A program made the translations under genes and the position numbers. A stretch of 43,977 bases of DNA from DAOTZS01 sp034434335 (GTDB lineage: Bacteria > Chloroflexota > Anaerolineae > CG2-30-64-16): the NCBI GenBank assembly GCA_034434335.1, contig DAOTZS010000245.1:1-43977 (forward strand), given 5' to 3'. Under the pieces are notes generated by a model. It saw only the letters and a program-made list of their open reading frames with translations, searched no databases and was not told the DNA's origin. Of the stretch, positions 24,563-31,576 are shown piece after piece. The stretch's first letter is position 1. Each line of letters begins with the position of its first letter.

Positions 24563-24780
24563 GTAACTACTCAGGCCGATTGAAATCGCCCCTTCTGGGC
24601 ACTTCGTGCCAGGCCTTGCCCCGAAGGGCTCGGCCCGAGGGGTGTCGGCCTCCGCCGACACCTCATATATGCATCATGAGAGAGGTTGGCGAAGGCCGAC
24701 CTCCGGCCGCAGGCTCAAAAAAGGGTGACGCCTCGGGCGAGCCCTCGGCGTGGCCCTTCCAGTCACCGCTGAATAGTTAC
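24563..24780 (+). mobile_element. Family A MITE-like element A5, long form
   Basis: 218 bp with ends GTAACTACTCAG and CTGAATAGTTAC. The flanks CCCTGAGT (24555-24562) and CCCTCAGT (24781-24788) match in 7 of 8 positions, an aged 8-bp target duplication. It is longer than A3 and A4 through extra GC-rich hairpins (CTCGGGCGAG...) also seen in A8. Confidence 0.88.
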
Positions 24781-24854
24781 CCCTCAGTTTAGCACCAAGA
24801 TAACCGTCCCGGCAAGTAGCAGGGTAGGGGCCTGGCGAAACCGCAAAATGGGAC

Positions 24855-24883
24855 TTGACAAAGAACACATGTTCTGCTATGAT
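24855..24883 (+). promoter_or_regulatory. Strong sigma-70 promoter of the FtsK-like operon
   Basis: TTGACA (24855-24860) and TATGAT (24878-24883) are separated by exactly 17 nt, with an extended -10 TG at 24875-24876. One LexA-type palindrome fills the spacer and a second overlaps the expected start site near 24890, so repressor binding would block the polymerase. Confidence 0.88.
24863..24874. promoter_or_regulatory. LexA-type operator 1
   Basis: GAACACATGTTC, a perfect 12-bp palindrome matching the GAACN4GTTC core of the Gram-positive-type SOS box. It lies between -35 and -10. Confidence 0.8.
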
Positions 24884-24889
24884 ATACCC

Positions 24890-24901
24890 GAACACATGTT
24901 C
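24890..24901. promoter_or_regulatory. LexA-type operator 2
   Basis: A second identical GAACACATGTTC whose centre is 27 bp from the first. It covers the predicted transcription start. Confidence 0.8.
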
Positions 24902-24944
24902 TACCACCGCAGTGCAAGCCCACGGGTCTGGCTGGAGGTGTGGC

Positions 24945-26147
24945 ATGACTCGCAAGTACGAACTGCAGGCAGCTCGCATCGAGGAAGTACTGAGCGCCCA
25001 CAAGGTGCCGGCACGCGTCTGGCAGGCGACGGTCACCCCTCGCTTCGTCCGCTTCGACGTCACCACCGCGCTGGGAACGCGGCTGAACAAGGTCAGCAGT
25101 CTTGCCGAGGAGCTGGCCTTTTCGCTGGGCGCGCGCTCCACGCGCGTGTACAGGGAGGGTGGCGTGCTGCACGTCGAAGTGCCGCGCGATGTCCCGCGCA
25201 CTGTGCAGCTCCTCTCCCTGTGCTCTAAGCTGCCCTCGGTGCCACCGTACTGTGCGGTGTTGGGCGTAGACGAAGGAGGCGTGCCCCTCCTGCTGCGCCT
25301 TGACAGCCCTGATGTGGCCCATGTCCTGCTGGCTGGCACAACCGGCAGCGGCAAGACGGTTCTGCTGCGGACTCTGCTCCTGTCACTGGCCATGTTCAAC
25401 CATCCGGGCCACCTGCAGATGGTGCTCATTGACCCCAAGGGCTACGGTCTGGATGCGCGCTCGGCAGGGGATGGGAGTGCTGGGCTGGCCAGCCTGCCCC
25501 ACGTGTGGCGCGGCTACGGGGTAGTGCGAGACATCCAGCGCGCGGAGGCCGTGCTGAACGAGCTTCTCGCCGAGATGGCACGGCGCGATGCAGTCCACAG
25601 CGCGCTGCCGCGCATCGTGGTCGCCATTGACGAGCTGGCCGACCTGCTGGCGGTGGGGGGCAAAGCGGTGGCCGAGGCGCTGACCAGGCTCACGCAGCGC
25701 GGCCGCGAGGCAGGCCTCCATGTCATCGCGGCCACGCAGCGGCCCTCGGCCGCGCTGGTGGGTGGGGACGTAAAGGCCAACTTCCCGGTGCGCCTGGTGG
25801 GCAGCGTGGTGAGCGCCGAAGAAGCCAGGATCGCCGCCGGAATCCCCGGCACAGAGGCTGAGCGGTTGCTGGGCCGTGGCGACTTTCTGCTGGTGGCCAA
25901 AGGGCAGGTCGTCCGCTTCCAGGCGGCCTATGTGAGCCAGCACGAGCTGGCGGCTGTGGCTCGTCATATCTGCGCCGGCGGCCGGCGTCGGCGGCACTGG
26001 GACCTGGCACTGCCGGCCACCGGGCGTCCCCAGGAAGGGGAGACGGAGAAGCCGCAACCCGGCCCTGGGGACGGGACTGATGGCGCAGGGGAGGGCACGC
26101 ATCACGCGCGGCCGCTCTTGCGCCTTCTGCGGAGGAGCAACGGGTGA
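24945..26147 (+). CDS. FtsK/SpoIIIE-type DNA translocase, soluble short form
   Basis: 400 residues from the ATG at 24945 (GGAGGTG 6 nt upstream; the longer frame starting inside the promoter is rejected). Residues 5-95 form the FtsK alpha domain (IEEVLSAHKVPARVWQ, LNKVSSLAEELAFSLGA, LHVEVPRD). The beta motor has Walker A GTTGSGKT (131-138), Walker B RIVVAIDELADLL (223-235) and the sensor VIAATQRPS (260-268), followed by KANFPVRLVGSVVSAEEARIA and RGDFLLV. There is no N-terminal membrane domain and no C-terminal KOPS-reading gamma domain; the tail is Gly/Pro-rich and ends in basic RLLRRSNG. It pumps double-stranded DNA by family analogy; partner and substrate unknown. First gene of an operon under LexA-type control. 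Confidence 0.9.
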   Translation: MTRKYELQAARIEEVLSAHKVPARVWQATVTPRFVRFDVTTALGTRLNKVSSLAEELAFSLGARSTRVYREGGVLHVEVPRDVPRTVQLLSLCSKLPSVPPYCAVLGVDEGGVPLLLRLDSPDVAHVLLAGTTGSGKTVLLRTLLLSLAMFNHPGHLQMVLIDPKGYGLDARSAGDGSAGLASLPHVWRGYGVVRDIQRAEAVLNELLAEMARRDAVHSALPRIVVAIDELADLLAVGGKAVAEALTRLTQRGREAGLHVIAATQRPSAALVGGDVKANFPVRLVGSVVSAEEARIAAGIPGTEAERLLGRGDFLLVAKGQVVRFQAAYVSQHELAAVARHICAGGRRRRHWDLALPATGRPQEGETEKPQPGPGDGTDGAGEGTHHARPLLRLLRRSNG

Positions 26148-26515
26148 TGAAAAAGGCCATCGTGCCCCTGGCACTGGGCTTTGGCGTCACGCTGGCGTTC
26201 ATCGTAGGCCAGCGCATGAGCACGGATGCCATGGCTGTGGTGATCGGCGTGGCGGTTGGGGTGGCAGCCAGCGTGCCCACCAGCGTGCTGCTGGTTGCTC
26301 TGTTGCGCCGTGAAAGGCGCGAGGGGTGGAGCCAGGATTCCCGGTCCTGGCAGCAGCCCACGTTGCCACAGCCTCCGGTGATCGTGCTCAACCCGGCCGA
26401 TCTTCTCGGTCAGCGCAATCAGCAACTCCCCTTGCCCCCGCCCCCATCCGAGCCCATGCTGGAGGCCGGCCTGCGCCGGCTGCGCGTGGTGGGCGACGAC
26501 GAAGACTGGGGCTAA
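26147..26515 (+). CDS. Small membrane protein of the LexA-box operon
   Basis: 122 residues, not recognised. Two hydrophobic segments near the N-terminus (IVPLALGFGVTLAFIVG and AVVIGVAVGVAASVPTSVLLVALL) form a hairpin in the membrane. A basic RRERREGW and a Pro/Gln-rich cytosolic tail of about 70 residues follow, ending in LRRLRVVGDDEDWG. The ATG at 26147 overlaps the FtsK-like stop as TGATG, and GGAGGAG precedes it; a GTG one codon earlier is also possible. Because the translocase lacks its own membrane part, this protein could be its anchor; that is inference from adjacency. Confidence 0.75.
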   Translation: MKKAIVPLALGFGVTLAFIVGQRMSTDAMAVVIGVAVGVAASVPTSVLLVALLRRERREGWSQDSRSWQQPTLPQPPVIVLNPADLLGQRNQQLPLPPPPSEPMLEAGLRRLRVVGDDEDWG

Positions 26516-26543
26516 TCCAATGCCTTGGCGTGGAGGAAACACC

Positions 26544-26816
26544 GTGGCCGATGATCGTGACAGCCTGGAGGTTGCCCTTGCCCCTGACGGCTTCTATCCA
26601 CAGGCTTTTCGGTGGCGGGGCCGTTGGGTGAGGGTGCTGGGTGTTGAGGGTGTCAGGACCTGCAGGGGCGAGCGGGTGTGCCGGGTGCGCACCGCGCGGG
26701 GCCGCTTCGTGTTGGCGTGGCATGCAAGGGAGCGGCGTTGGCGGCTGCAGCGTGGGCCGGGCTGGTTTGACCGCCTCTGCGCCCGCTGGCGACATGCGCC
26801 GCGCTACCCCTTGTAG
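26544..26816 (+). CDS. DUF6504-like small protein
   Basis: 90 residues from the GTG at 26544, chosen because GGAGG (26531-26535) lies 8 nt upstream; an ATG at 26520 is in frame but lacks such a site. Pattern: FYPQAFRWRGRWVRVLGV...CRVRTARGRFVLAWHARERRWRLQRG. This strand-rich WRGR...YRV...G.F.L....W.L layout resembles DUF6504 proteins. I recall DUF6504 genes beside mutasome (ImuB/DnaE2) genes in other phyla, which would fit SOS control, but cannot verify it here. The stop TAG is the first three bases of a 20-bp tandem repeat. Confidence 0.65.
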   Translation: MADDRDSLEVALAPDGFYPQAFRWRGRWVRVLGVEGVRTCRGERVCRVRTARGRFVLAWHARERRWRLQRGPGWFDRLCARWRHAPRYPL

Positions 26817-26893
26817 CCCGTGCGGGCCACCAGTAGCCCATACGGGCCACCAGTAGCCCGTGCGGGCCACCAGTAGCCCGTATGGGCTGCTGG
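26814..26893. repeat. Four tandem 20-bp palindromic repeats
   Basis: Units of TAGCCCGTGCGGGCCACCAG at 26814, 26834, 26854 and 26874. The second and fourth vary in the centre, with matching changes that keep the GCCCGTNNGGGC hairpin (CATACG, CGTATG). The first unit contains the stop of the DUF6504-like gene. The array may act as a transcript-end structure or as iteron-like protein sites. Confidence 0.88.
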
Positions 26894-26975
26894 CCAGCCC
26901 GGCCAGGGCGGTCAGGCGCTGGGGCCAAGGCGGCATCCGCACAATGGTGGTAGTCGAGAGGGTAACTGTCATTGG

Positions 26976-27307
26976 TATTGGCATCAAGTTAGAGCTTGTT
27001 TGAAAAACGCTCGTAGTAAGCCACGAAGCGGAGCGGAGTGGCGTTTGAAAGGCCCAAAATGCCTCCTGGCCGAGGCCTTCGGGGCTGGATACTTAGCCCG
27101 CAGGGCTTTGCTCTTTCAGCCCGGACGTTCACGTCCGGGCCTTCTGGCAAAAACCTACACTTGTGAGGGGTCAGGGTGGGGGCCAACCCATAACTCTGCA
27201 GAGGCGCGGCGGAGGCCTCCACCCGGCCTACGGCCACCCTCCCCCACCAGCCCCCAGAGGGGGCGCAGCAGGGGAGGGGAGCTTTGACCGTTAACTTGAT
27301 GCCAGTA
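26976..27307 (-). repeat. Family B repeat copy B2, interrupted by family E
   Basis: Ends TATTGGCATCAAGTTA and TAACTTGATGCCAGTA are inverted repeats. Near the right end GTTAACTTGATGCC and the GGCCTACGGCC palindrome match B1 read backwards. Also inside are an E-family left half and a REP-like hairpin GCCCGGACGTTCACGTCCGGGC. Outside, GGGTAACTGTCATTGG (26960-26975) and GGGTAGCTGTCGTTAGG (27308-27324) form an imperfect direct repeat. No gene lies in 26817-27335. Confidence 0.7.
26992..27070 (+). repeat. Family E copy E2, left half, nested in B2
   Basis: From GAGCTTGTTTGAAAAACGC to CAAAATGCCTCCTGGC it is almost identical to the first 80 bp of E1 (41767 onward). The right end is missing. It starts immediately after the left end of B2, so E entered B or replaced part of it. 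Confidence 0.75.
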
Positions 27308-27335
27308 GGGTAGCTGTCGTTAGGAGGGAAGCGGT

Positions 27336-27608
27336 ATGCGAACGGGTCTGCTGTGGTTCGATGATCGTCGGGATCGGCCCCTGGCGGTCAAGGTGGTTGA
27401 AGCAGCCAAACGTTATGCGGAGAAGTTTGGGGTAGTGCCTGACGTCTGCTATGTCAACCCGGCGCTGCTAGGCCAGGAGGAGCAGCTCGTTGTCTCGCTG
27501 CCTGCTGGTGACGGCGTGGCATTGCGGCTCGTCCCGGCTCCTAACATCCTGCCGCACCACTTCCTGGTGGGAGTTGCGGAAGCCCAGCCAACCGTAGGGC
27601 GAGATTGA
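27336..27608 (+). CDS. Small protein of unknown function, possible fourth gene of the LexA-box operon
   Basis: 90 residues, function not recognised. The start MRTGLLWFDDRRDRPLAVKVVEAAKRYAEKFG is a strand, an acidic turn and an amphipathic helix, followed by PDVCYVNPALLG, a short beta unit (LVVSLPAGDGVALRLVPAPNIL) and PHHFLVGV. It looks compact and real: AGGAGGG lies 7 nt before the ATG and an intrinsic terminator followed the stop before A6 split it. Without the B2/E2 insertion it would sit about 190 bp after the DUF6504-like gene with no terminator between, so cotranscription is plausible. Confidence 0.7.
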   Translation: MRTGLLWFDDRRDRPLAVKVVEAAKRYAEKFGVVPDVCYVNPALLGQEEQLVVSLPAGDGVALRLVPAPNILPHHFLVGVAEAQPTVGRD

Positions 27609-27729
27609 TCTCGCCCGTAACTACTCAGCGGTGACTGGAAGTCACCCTTTGTGGGCCACAGGCCGTTGGTCGGCCTTCGCCGGCCCCTGCTGTTACGCTT
27701 ATGAATAGTTACTCTCGCCCTACGGTTTT
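27592..27729 (+). terminator. Intrinsic terminator split by element A6
   Basis: The left arm CCGTAGGGCGAGA (27592-27604), loop TTGA and the first 8 bases of the right arm TCTCGCCC (27609-27616) precede A6. The same 8 bases recur after A6 and continue TACGG TTTT (27713-27729). Removing A6 and one copy of the 8 bp gives a perfect 13-bp stem with a 4-nt loop and a T-run. The remaining local stem is only 8 bp with no T-run. Confidence 0.85.
27617..27712 (-). mobile_element. Family A MITE-like element A6, internally deleted, with perfect 8-bp target duplication
   Basis: 96 bp. It starts GTAACTACTCAG with the GGTGACTGGAAGTCACC hairpin and ends TGAATAGTTAC, having lost most of the other half. It is flanked by TCTCGCCC on both sides (27609-27616 and 27713-27720). 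It interrupts the terminator described at 27592-27729. Confidence 0.9.
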
Positions 27730-27760
27730 GGAAAGCAGCGGGATGGCCTTGGACAGCTCT

Positions 27761-28840
27761 TCACTGGCTTTTCAGAAGCTCGGCCAGCAGGATGTCCATC
27801 GCCTCGCGTTCACCGACCTTCCCGGTCTTGATGCCCTCGTCGGCGGCCAGGATGCGCTCCAGGGCCAAAGTCAGGCGCTCGAAGCTGTGTCGCGCGGCCT
27901 GGGCCAGCAGCCTGGGCGCCGTCCAATCGGGTACGCCCAGTTCCCGGGCGATGTCTGCTGGCTTCAGGCCCTGGGCCTGGAGGGCCTTGGCCTGGATCAG
28001 CAGCCGGTACTGGCGGGCAATCATAACCAGGAGGCGCAGGGGTGGTTCACCATCCCTGTCCAGTGCGTGCTGGAGCAGGCGGGCGGCGGCCGCAGCATTC
28101 CCCTGCCCCAACGCATCTACCAGCTCGAAGACGCTCGCTGCCCGGGTGGCCGGCACGAGCCGGCGCACATCGTCGCGCGTCACCGTGCGTCGGCCGCCAG
28201 CCCTGCCGGATGAGGCCGCCGCATAGTCGGCCAGCTTGATCAGCTCCTGATCGAGCTGGCGCAGGTCATCGCCCACGAATTCGGCCAGCTCGGCCACGGC
28301 AGCGGCGTCGAGGGTCACGCGGTGCTTCTGGGCCCGCGCCCGGATCCAGGCCGGCAGGTCGCTCTTCTTGGGATTCTGACACGCGATGATATGCGCCCGC
28401 CCCTCCCGTTGGAGCTCCAGGAGCTGGCGCAGGACAGGACCACTCTGTATAACCTCATCCTCGACCAACACAAGCTCGGTGCTTTCCGGCACCTGCCGAA
28501 GGTAGGCCAGCAGCGTTTCCGTCTGCCCGCGAGGCGCAGCGGGCACCATCTCCGCGTCCTCAGCCACCTCCGCCGCGCTCTCCAGGTCTGGAGCCACCCC
28601 GGGCTTTCTGGAAGATGCAGCCAGCCGCTTGAGCAGGCCCTCCACGATCACCAGGCGCCGCTCAGCCAGGAAAGGCAGGGTATCGCTGGCGTTGCGCAGC
28701 TCAGCCAGGCTCACCTGCCGGCCGTCCAGGTAAACGGTGTTCAGTTCCGCCAGGGCCGGGTCGGCAGCAACGGAGGCGCGCAGCTCGGCCAGCGCTTCCG
28801 CCCGTAACAGTTCAGCCGGACCGTGGATCAGGGTGATCAA
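27761..28840 (-). CDS. holA: DNA polymerase III delta subunit (clamp-loader)
   Basis: 359 residues from TTG at 28840, chosen because AGAGG is 7-9 nt upstream and TTGA overlaps the stop of the preceding gene by 4 bp; a longer frame to 29047 is only a shadow of that gene. The delta fold opens LITLIHGPAELLRAEALAELRA. VYLDGRQVSLAELRNASDTLPFLAERRLVIVEGLL contains the beta-clamp-binding region (LPFLAERRLV). The C-terminal collar domain is SVFELVDALGQGNAAAAARLLQHALDRDGEPPLRLLVMIARQYRLLIQ. It loads the sliding clamp with gamma and delta-prime subunits. Confidence 0.9.
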   Translation of the reverse strand: MITLIHGPAELLRAEALAELRASVAADPALAELNTVYLDGRQVSLAELRNASDTLPFLAERRLVIVEGLLKRLAASSRKPGVAPDLESAAEVAEDAEMVPAAPRGQTETLLAYLRQVPESTELVLVEDEVIQSGPVLRQLLELQREGRAHIIACQNPKKSDLPAWIRARAQKHRVTLDAAAVAELAEFVGDDLRQLDQELIKLADYAAASSGRAGGRRTVTRDDVRRLVPATRAASVFELVDALGQGNAAAAARLLQHALDRDGEPPLRLLVMIARQYRLLIQAKALQAQGLKPADIARELGVPDWTAPRLLAQAARHSFERLTLALERILAADEGIKTGKVGEREAMDILLAELLKSQ

Positions 28841-29355
28841 TACACAATCCTCTGCCGTTCCCTGTCGCTCTCTATCCTCACCCGATGGCGGGGGGCCGAG
28901 CCCTGTCCGATCTGCTCCACTGAGGCAATGCGAACCCCGGCCAGGTTGGGGGTGGTGGTGATGCGGGCCTGCACCCAGCGGCCCAGGGGCACAGCACAGA
29001 TCAGCGCCAGGGTAGCGCCCAGGATAGCGCTGGGCACCCGATCCCACAGTGAACGACGTCGGCCGCTCCCGGCCAGGAAGGCAGCCAGGCCACTCAACAC
29101 GCCGGCCGTCACCAGATTGGTGCCACAGTTCGGGTGCAAGGCCAGCTCGGCTTCGCCGGCTTGCAGGCGGGCCAGTGCTTCCTCAGCCGCAGCCTGCAGA
29201 GTGGCGGTGTCCACTTTTCCATACACCACAAACCCATCCAGGTCGCTATGGGCCATCAACTGGATGGCTGGTAGCCGGCGGCTGAGCAGGGTCATGGTGG
29301 CGTGTTCCAGGCTGTGATTCTGGCGCAATCGCTCCAATACCAGGCGTCGGTTCAT
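28837..29355 (-). CDS. DUF6391 family membrane protein
   Basis: 172 residues. The conserved N-terminus QNHSLEHATMTLLSRRLP with the NHSLEHA block, then DGFVVYGKVDTATLQAAAEEALARLQAGEAELALHPNCGTN, identify the family. Two hydrophobic segments (VTAGVLSGLAAFLAG and AILGATLALICAVPLGRWV) follow; the C-terminal stretch NLAGVRIASVEQIGQ is predicted cytosolic. Function unknown. It overlaps the holA start by 4 bp and so is coupled to it. Confidence 0.85.
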   Translation of the reverse strand: MNRRLVLERLRQNHSLEHATMTLLSRRLPAIQLMAHSDLDGFVVYGKVDTATLQAAAEEALARLQAGEAELALHPNCGTNLVTAGVLSGLAAFLAGSGRRRSLWDRVPSAILGATLALICAVPLGRWVQARITTTPNLAGVRIASVEQIGQGSAPRHRVRIESDRERQRIVY

Positions 29356-29454
29356 CAGTATGTCCTTTCGAGCATGGGAATAAACGGGGAGATCCGCGAC
29401 CCGTGTACTTCATCAAGGGATGGTTCAAAATAGGTCAACGCTTTCTGCCCCTCA

Positions 29455-29595
29455 CCCCCTTGTGCCCTCCCTCTTCCCTGGCTGCAGGCCAAGGGGAGAG
29501 GGGGATTATGAGGGGTTTTTGGGCGGCGGCCTTCGGCCGCCGCAAAACCTATTCCTTCTCCTCTCTCCCCGGCCGCAGGACGAGGGCCACGTCCC
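29455..29595. repeat. Family C repeat copy C2, overlapping the 3' end of the GT2 gene
   Basis: Two CT-rich arms with the palindrome GGC(C/T)GCAGG surround a central hairpin GGCGGCGGCC TTC GGCCGCCGC. The order and spacing match C1. The right arm is read as the last codons of the glycosyltransferase gene. The rest of 29356-29548 shows no gene. Confidence 0.75.
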
Positions 29596-30577
29596 GAGGG
29601 GAAGATTGTGGGCGCCCCAACCACTCCCGGATGGCGTAGATCGGCTTGTCCTGCACCTCGTGATAGGTGCGCATGACCATCTCGGCCAGGAGGCCCATGC
29701 TGATCATCTGCACCCCCAGGACGACCAGCAACACTGCCAACAGGAGCAGAGGCCGGCTGCCGATATTCTGCCCCAGGACAAGCTTGACATATACCAGGTA
29801 GCTGCCGATCACCACGCCGATGAAGCCCAGCGCCAGGCCCACGCCCCCGAAAATGTGCAACGGGCGGGTCGCATACCCCAGCAGAAAACGCACCGTGATC
29901 AGGTCTAGCAGGACCTTGAAGGTGCGGCTGATGCCGTACTTGCTGCTGCCGAAGGCGCGGGGCCGGTCGTTCACCGGCACCTCGGCCACGCGCACCCCCA
30001 TCCAGCTCGCAATGGCGGGCAGGAAACGGTGCAACTCCCCATAGAGGCGCACCTGTTTGATCACTTCGCGGCGGTAGGCTTTCAGCGAGCACCCGTAGTC
30101 GTGCAGGACTACCCCTGTGGCATTGGAGATCATGCGATTGGCGATCAGCGAAGGCAGGCGTCGGCTCAGGAACGGCTCCTTGCGCTGCACCCGCCAGCCG
30201 CTGACAATGTCGTAGCCTTCGGCCATCTTCTCCAGCAATCTGGGGATATCGCGCGGGTCATTTTGCAGGTCCGCGTCGCTGGTTATGACGATCTCGCCGC
30301 GCGCGGCGGCGAAGCCGGCCGAGAAGGCAGCCGTTTGTCCGAAGTTGCGCCGGAAGCGGATCACCTGCCAGCGCGGGTCGCGTTGATGGATCTCCCTCAG
30401 GCGTTCAAAGCTGCCATCCTGGCTGCCGTCGTCCACCACGATCACTTCATACGGCCGGCCAAGCCCTTCCAGCACGGCGCTCAGCTCCGCGTAGAGGGGT
30501 TCGATGCTCTCCGCCTCGTTGTGGAGGGGGATCACGATAGAAAGCTCAGGGGACAAGAGTTGATCGCCAGACGTCAT
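29549..30577 (-). CDS. GT2 glycosyltransferase (polyprenyl-phosphate sugar transferase, DPM1/GtrB-like)
   Basis: 342 residues from the ATG at 30577; the frame is open further but that part is a shadow of the flippase gene. The GT-A core has LSIVIPLHNEAESIEPLYAEL, VIVVDDGSQDGSF, and the DAD variant of the DXD motif in VITSDADLQNDPRDIPRLL. NDRPRAFGSSKYGISRTFKVLLDL is typical of enzymes that load a sugar on undecaprenyl or dolichyl phosphate. Two C-terminal transmembrane segments (HIFGGVGLALGFIGVVIGSYLVYV and PLLLLAVLLVVLGVQMISMGLL) follow. The last residues VALVLRPGREEKE come from repeat C2. The flippase-like gene precedes it by 26 bp. Confidence 0.9.
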   Translation of the reverse strand: MTSGDQLLSPELSIVIPLHNEAESIEPLYAELSAVLEGLGRPYEVIVVDDGSQDGSFERLREIHQRDPRWQVIRFRRNFGQTAAFSAGFAAARGEIVITSDADLQNDPRDIPRLLEKMAEGYDIVSGWRVQRKEPFLSRRLPSLIANRMISNATGVVLHDYGCSLKAYRREVIKQVRLYGELHRFLPAIASWMGVRVAEVPVNDRPRAFGSSKYGISRTFKVLLDLITVRFLLGYATRPLHIFGGVGLALGFIGVVIGSYLVYVKLVLGQNIGSRPLLLLAVLLVVLGVQMISMGLLAEMVMRTYHEVQDKPIYAIREWLGRPQSSPRDVALVLRPGREEKE

Positions 30578-30603
30578 GTCGTTTGTAACCGTATTGGGGC
30601 CGC

Positions 30604-31530
30604 TCAGGATGTGCGCCGGATACCCCCCACCAGGTATATCACTCCGCCCACCAGCCCGCTGGCCACGGTGATCAGATAGACCCCCAGCGAGAGGGCCAGG
30701 GCCCTGGCCGGCGCCACACCAACGCTGCTGAACAGCCCCACATAGCTCAGCTCGCGCACGCCCAGCCCGCCGAAGGCCGGCAACAGCAATGCTACCGCGG
30801 TCAGTGGCACGCAGAGCAGATAGGTCGTCACAGGCAGGTGCAGGCCCACCCCCAGGCCAAGCGTCACATTCCAGGCAATCTGCAGCAGGTTGAATGCCAG
30901 GGAGGCTCCCGCCGCGCGCGCCAGAACCCCTCGGCTGTACGGCGCAACTGCCAGCACCAGCTCTGGCCACCGCAGCCATCGCGCCAGCCGGCTGCCAGGC
31001 CCTTGTTGTCGCGGCCGCCATCCCGCGCGCAGCAGCCAGGCCATACACAGCCCCCCCACCAGCAGGGCAGCCATCATGATGACGGTAGCCGGCGGGGCGA
31101 CCGCAGGTCGCACCAGCGCCGCCAGCAATCCCATCGCCAGCAACACCATCAGCCCCAGATAGCGCTCGACGATCACGCTATTCAGCACCGTGCCCAGGCG
31201 GCTGGTATCCTGTCCCAGCTCCACCACCCGCACCGCATCCCCGCCAAAGCCGGTAGGCAGGATCACATTGAAAAAGCCGCCTACAAAATACCAGCTTACC
31301 AGCTCTCGCAGTGGGCGATGAACACCCAGTGCCCCTAACAAGATCTGCCAGCGCACTGCCCGCACGACCAGCCCGCACAGGAACAGCCCCCACGCCACGC
31401 CCAGCCAGCGCAGGTCCATCTGGCGCAACAGGGCCCACGCCTCTGCCCATCGCACCTGACGCAACACCAAACCCAACAACAGCACGCTGACCAGGATCTG
31501 GACCACCCCCCGGACACGCTTCCTGCCCAC
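30604..31530 (-). CDS. Lysylphosphatidylglycerol synthase TM / flippase-like family (UPF0104)
   Basis: 308 residues, eight or so transmembrane helices, no soluble domain. Family marks: WLGVAWGLFLCGLVVRAVRWQILL, ELVSWYFVGGFFNVILPTGFGGDAVRVVELGQ (the NxxLPxxxGGDxxR box) and VIVERYLGLMVLL. The GTG at 31530 has AGGAG 7 nt upstream and is preferred over the TTG at 31590, which would overlap mutS2. Position before a polyprenyl-phosphate glycosyltransferase suggests a lipid-linked sugar carrier or flippase role; inferred. Confidence 0.85.
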   Translation of the reverse strand: MGRKRVRGVVQILVSVLLLGLVLRQVRWAEAWALLRQMDLRWLGVAWGLFLCGLVVRAVRWQILLGALGVHRPLRELVSWYFVGGFFNVILPTGFGGDAVRVVELGQDTSRLGTVLNSVIVERYLGLMVLLAMGLLAALVRPAVAPPATVIMMAALLVGGLCMAWLLRAGWRPRQQGPGSRLARWLRWPELVLAVAPYSRGVLARAAGASLAFNLLQIAWNVTLGLGVGLHLPVTTYLLCVPLTAVALLLPAFGGLGVRELSYVGLFSSVGVAPARALALSLGVYLITVASGLVGGVIYLVGGIRRTS

Positions 31531-31576
31531 AGAACTGCTCCTGGGGAAAAGGACCTCGCCAACCTGCCGGCGTCGG

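Noticed and set aside
30578..31048. Long N-terminal extension of the GT2 glycosyltransferase
   Set aside because: The extra residues are Ala/Gly-rich shadow of the flippase gene; glycosyltransferase homology starts after the ATG at 30577.
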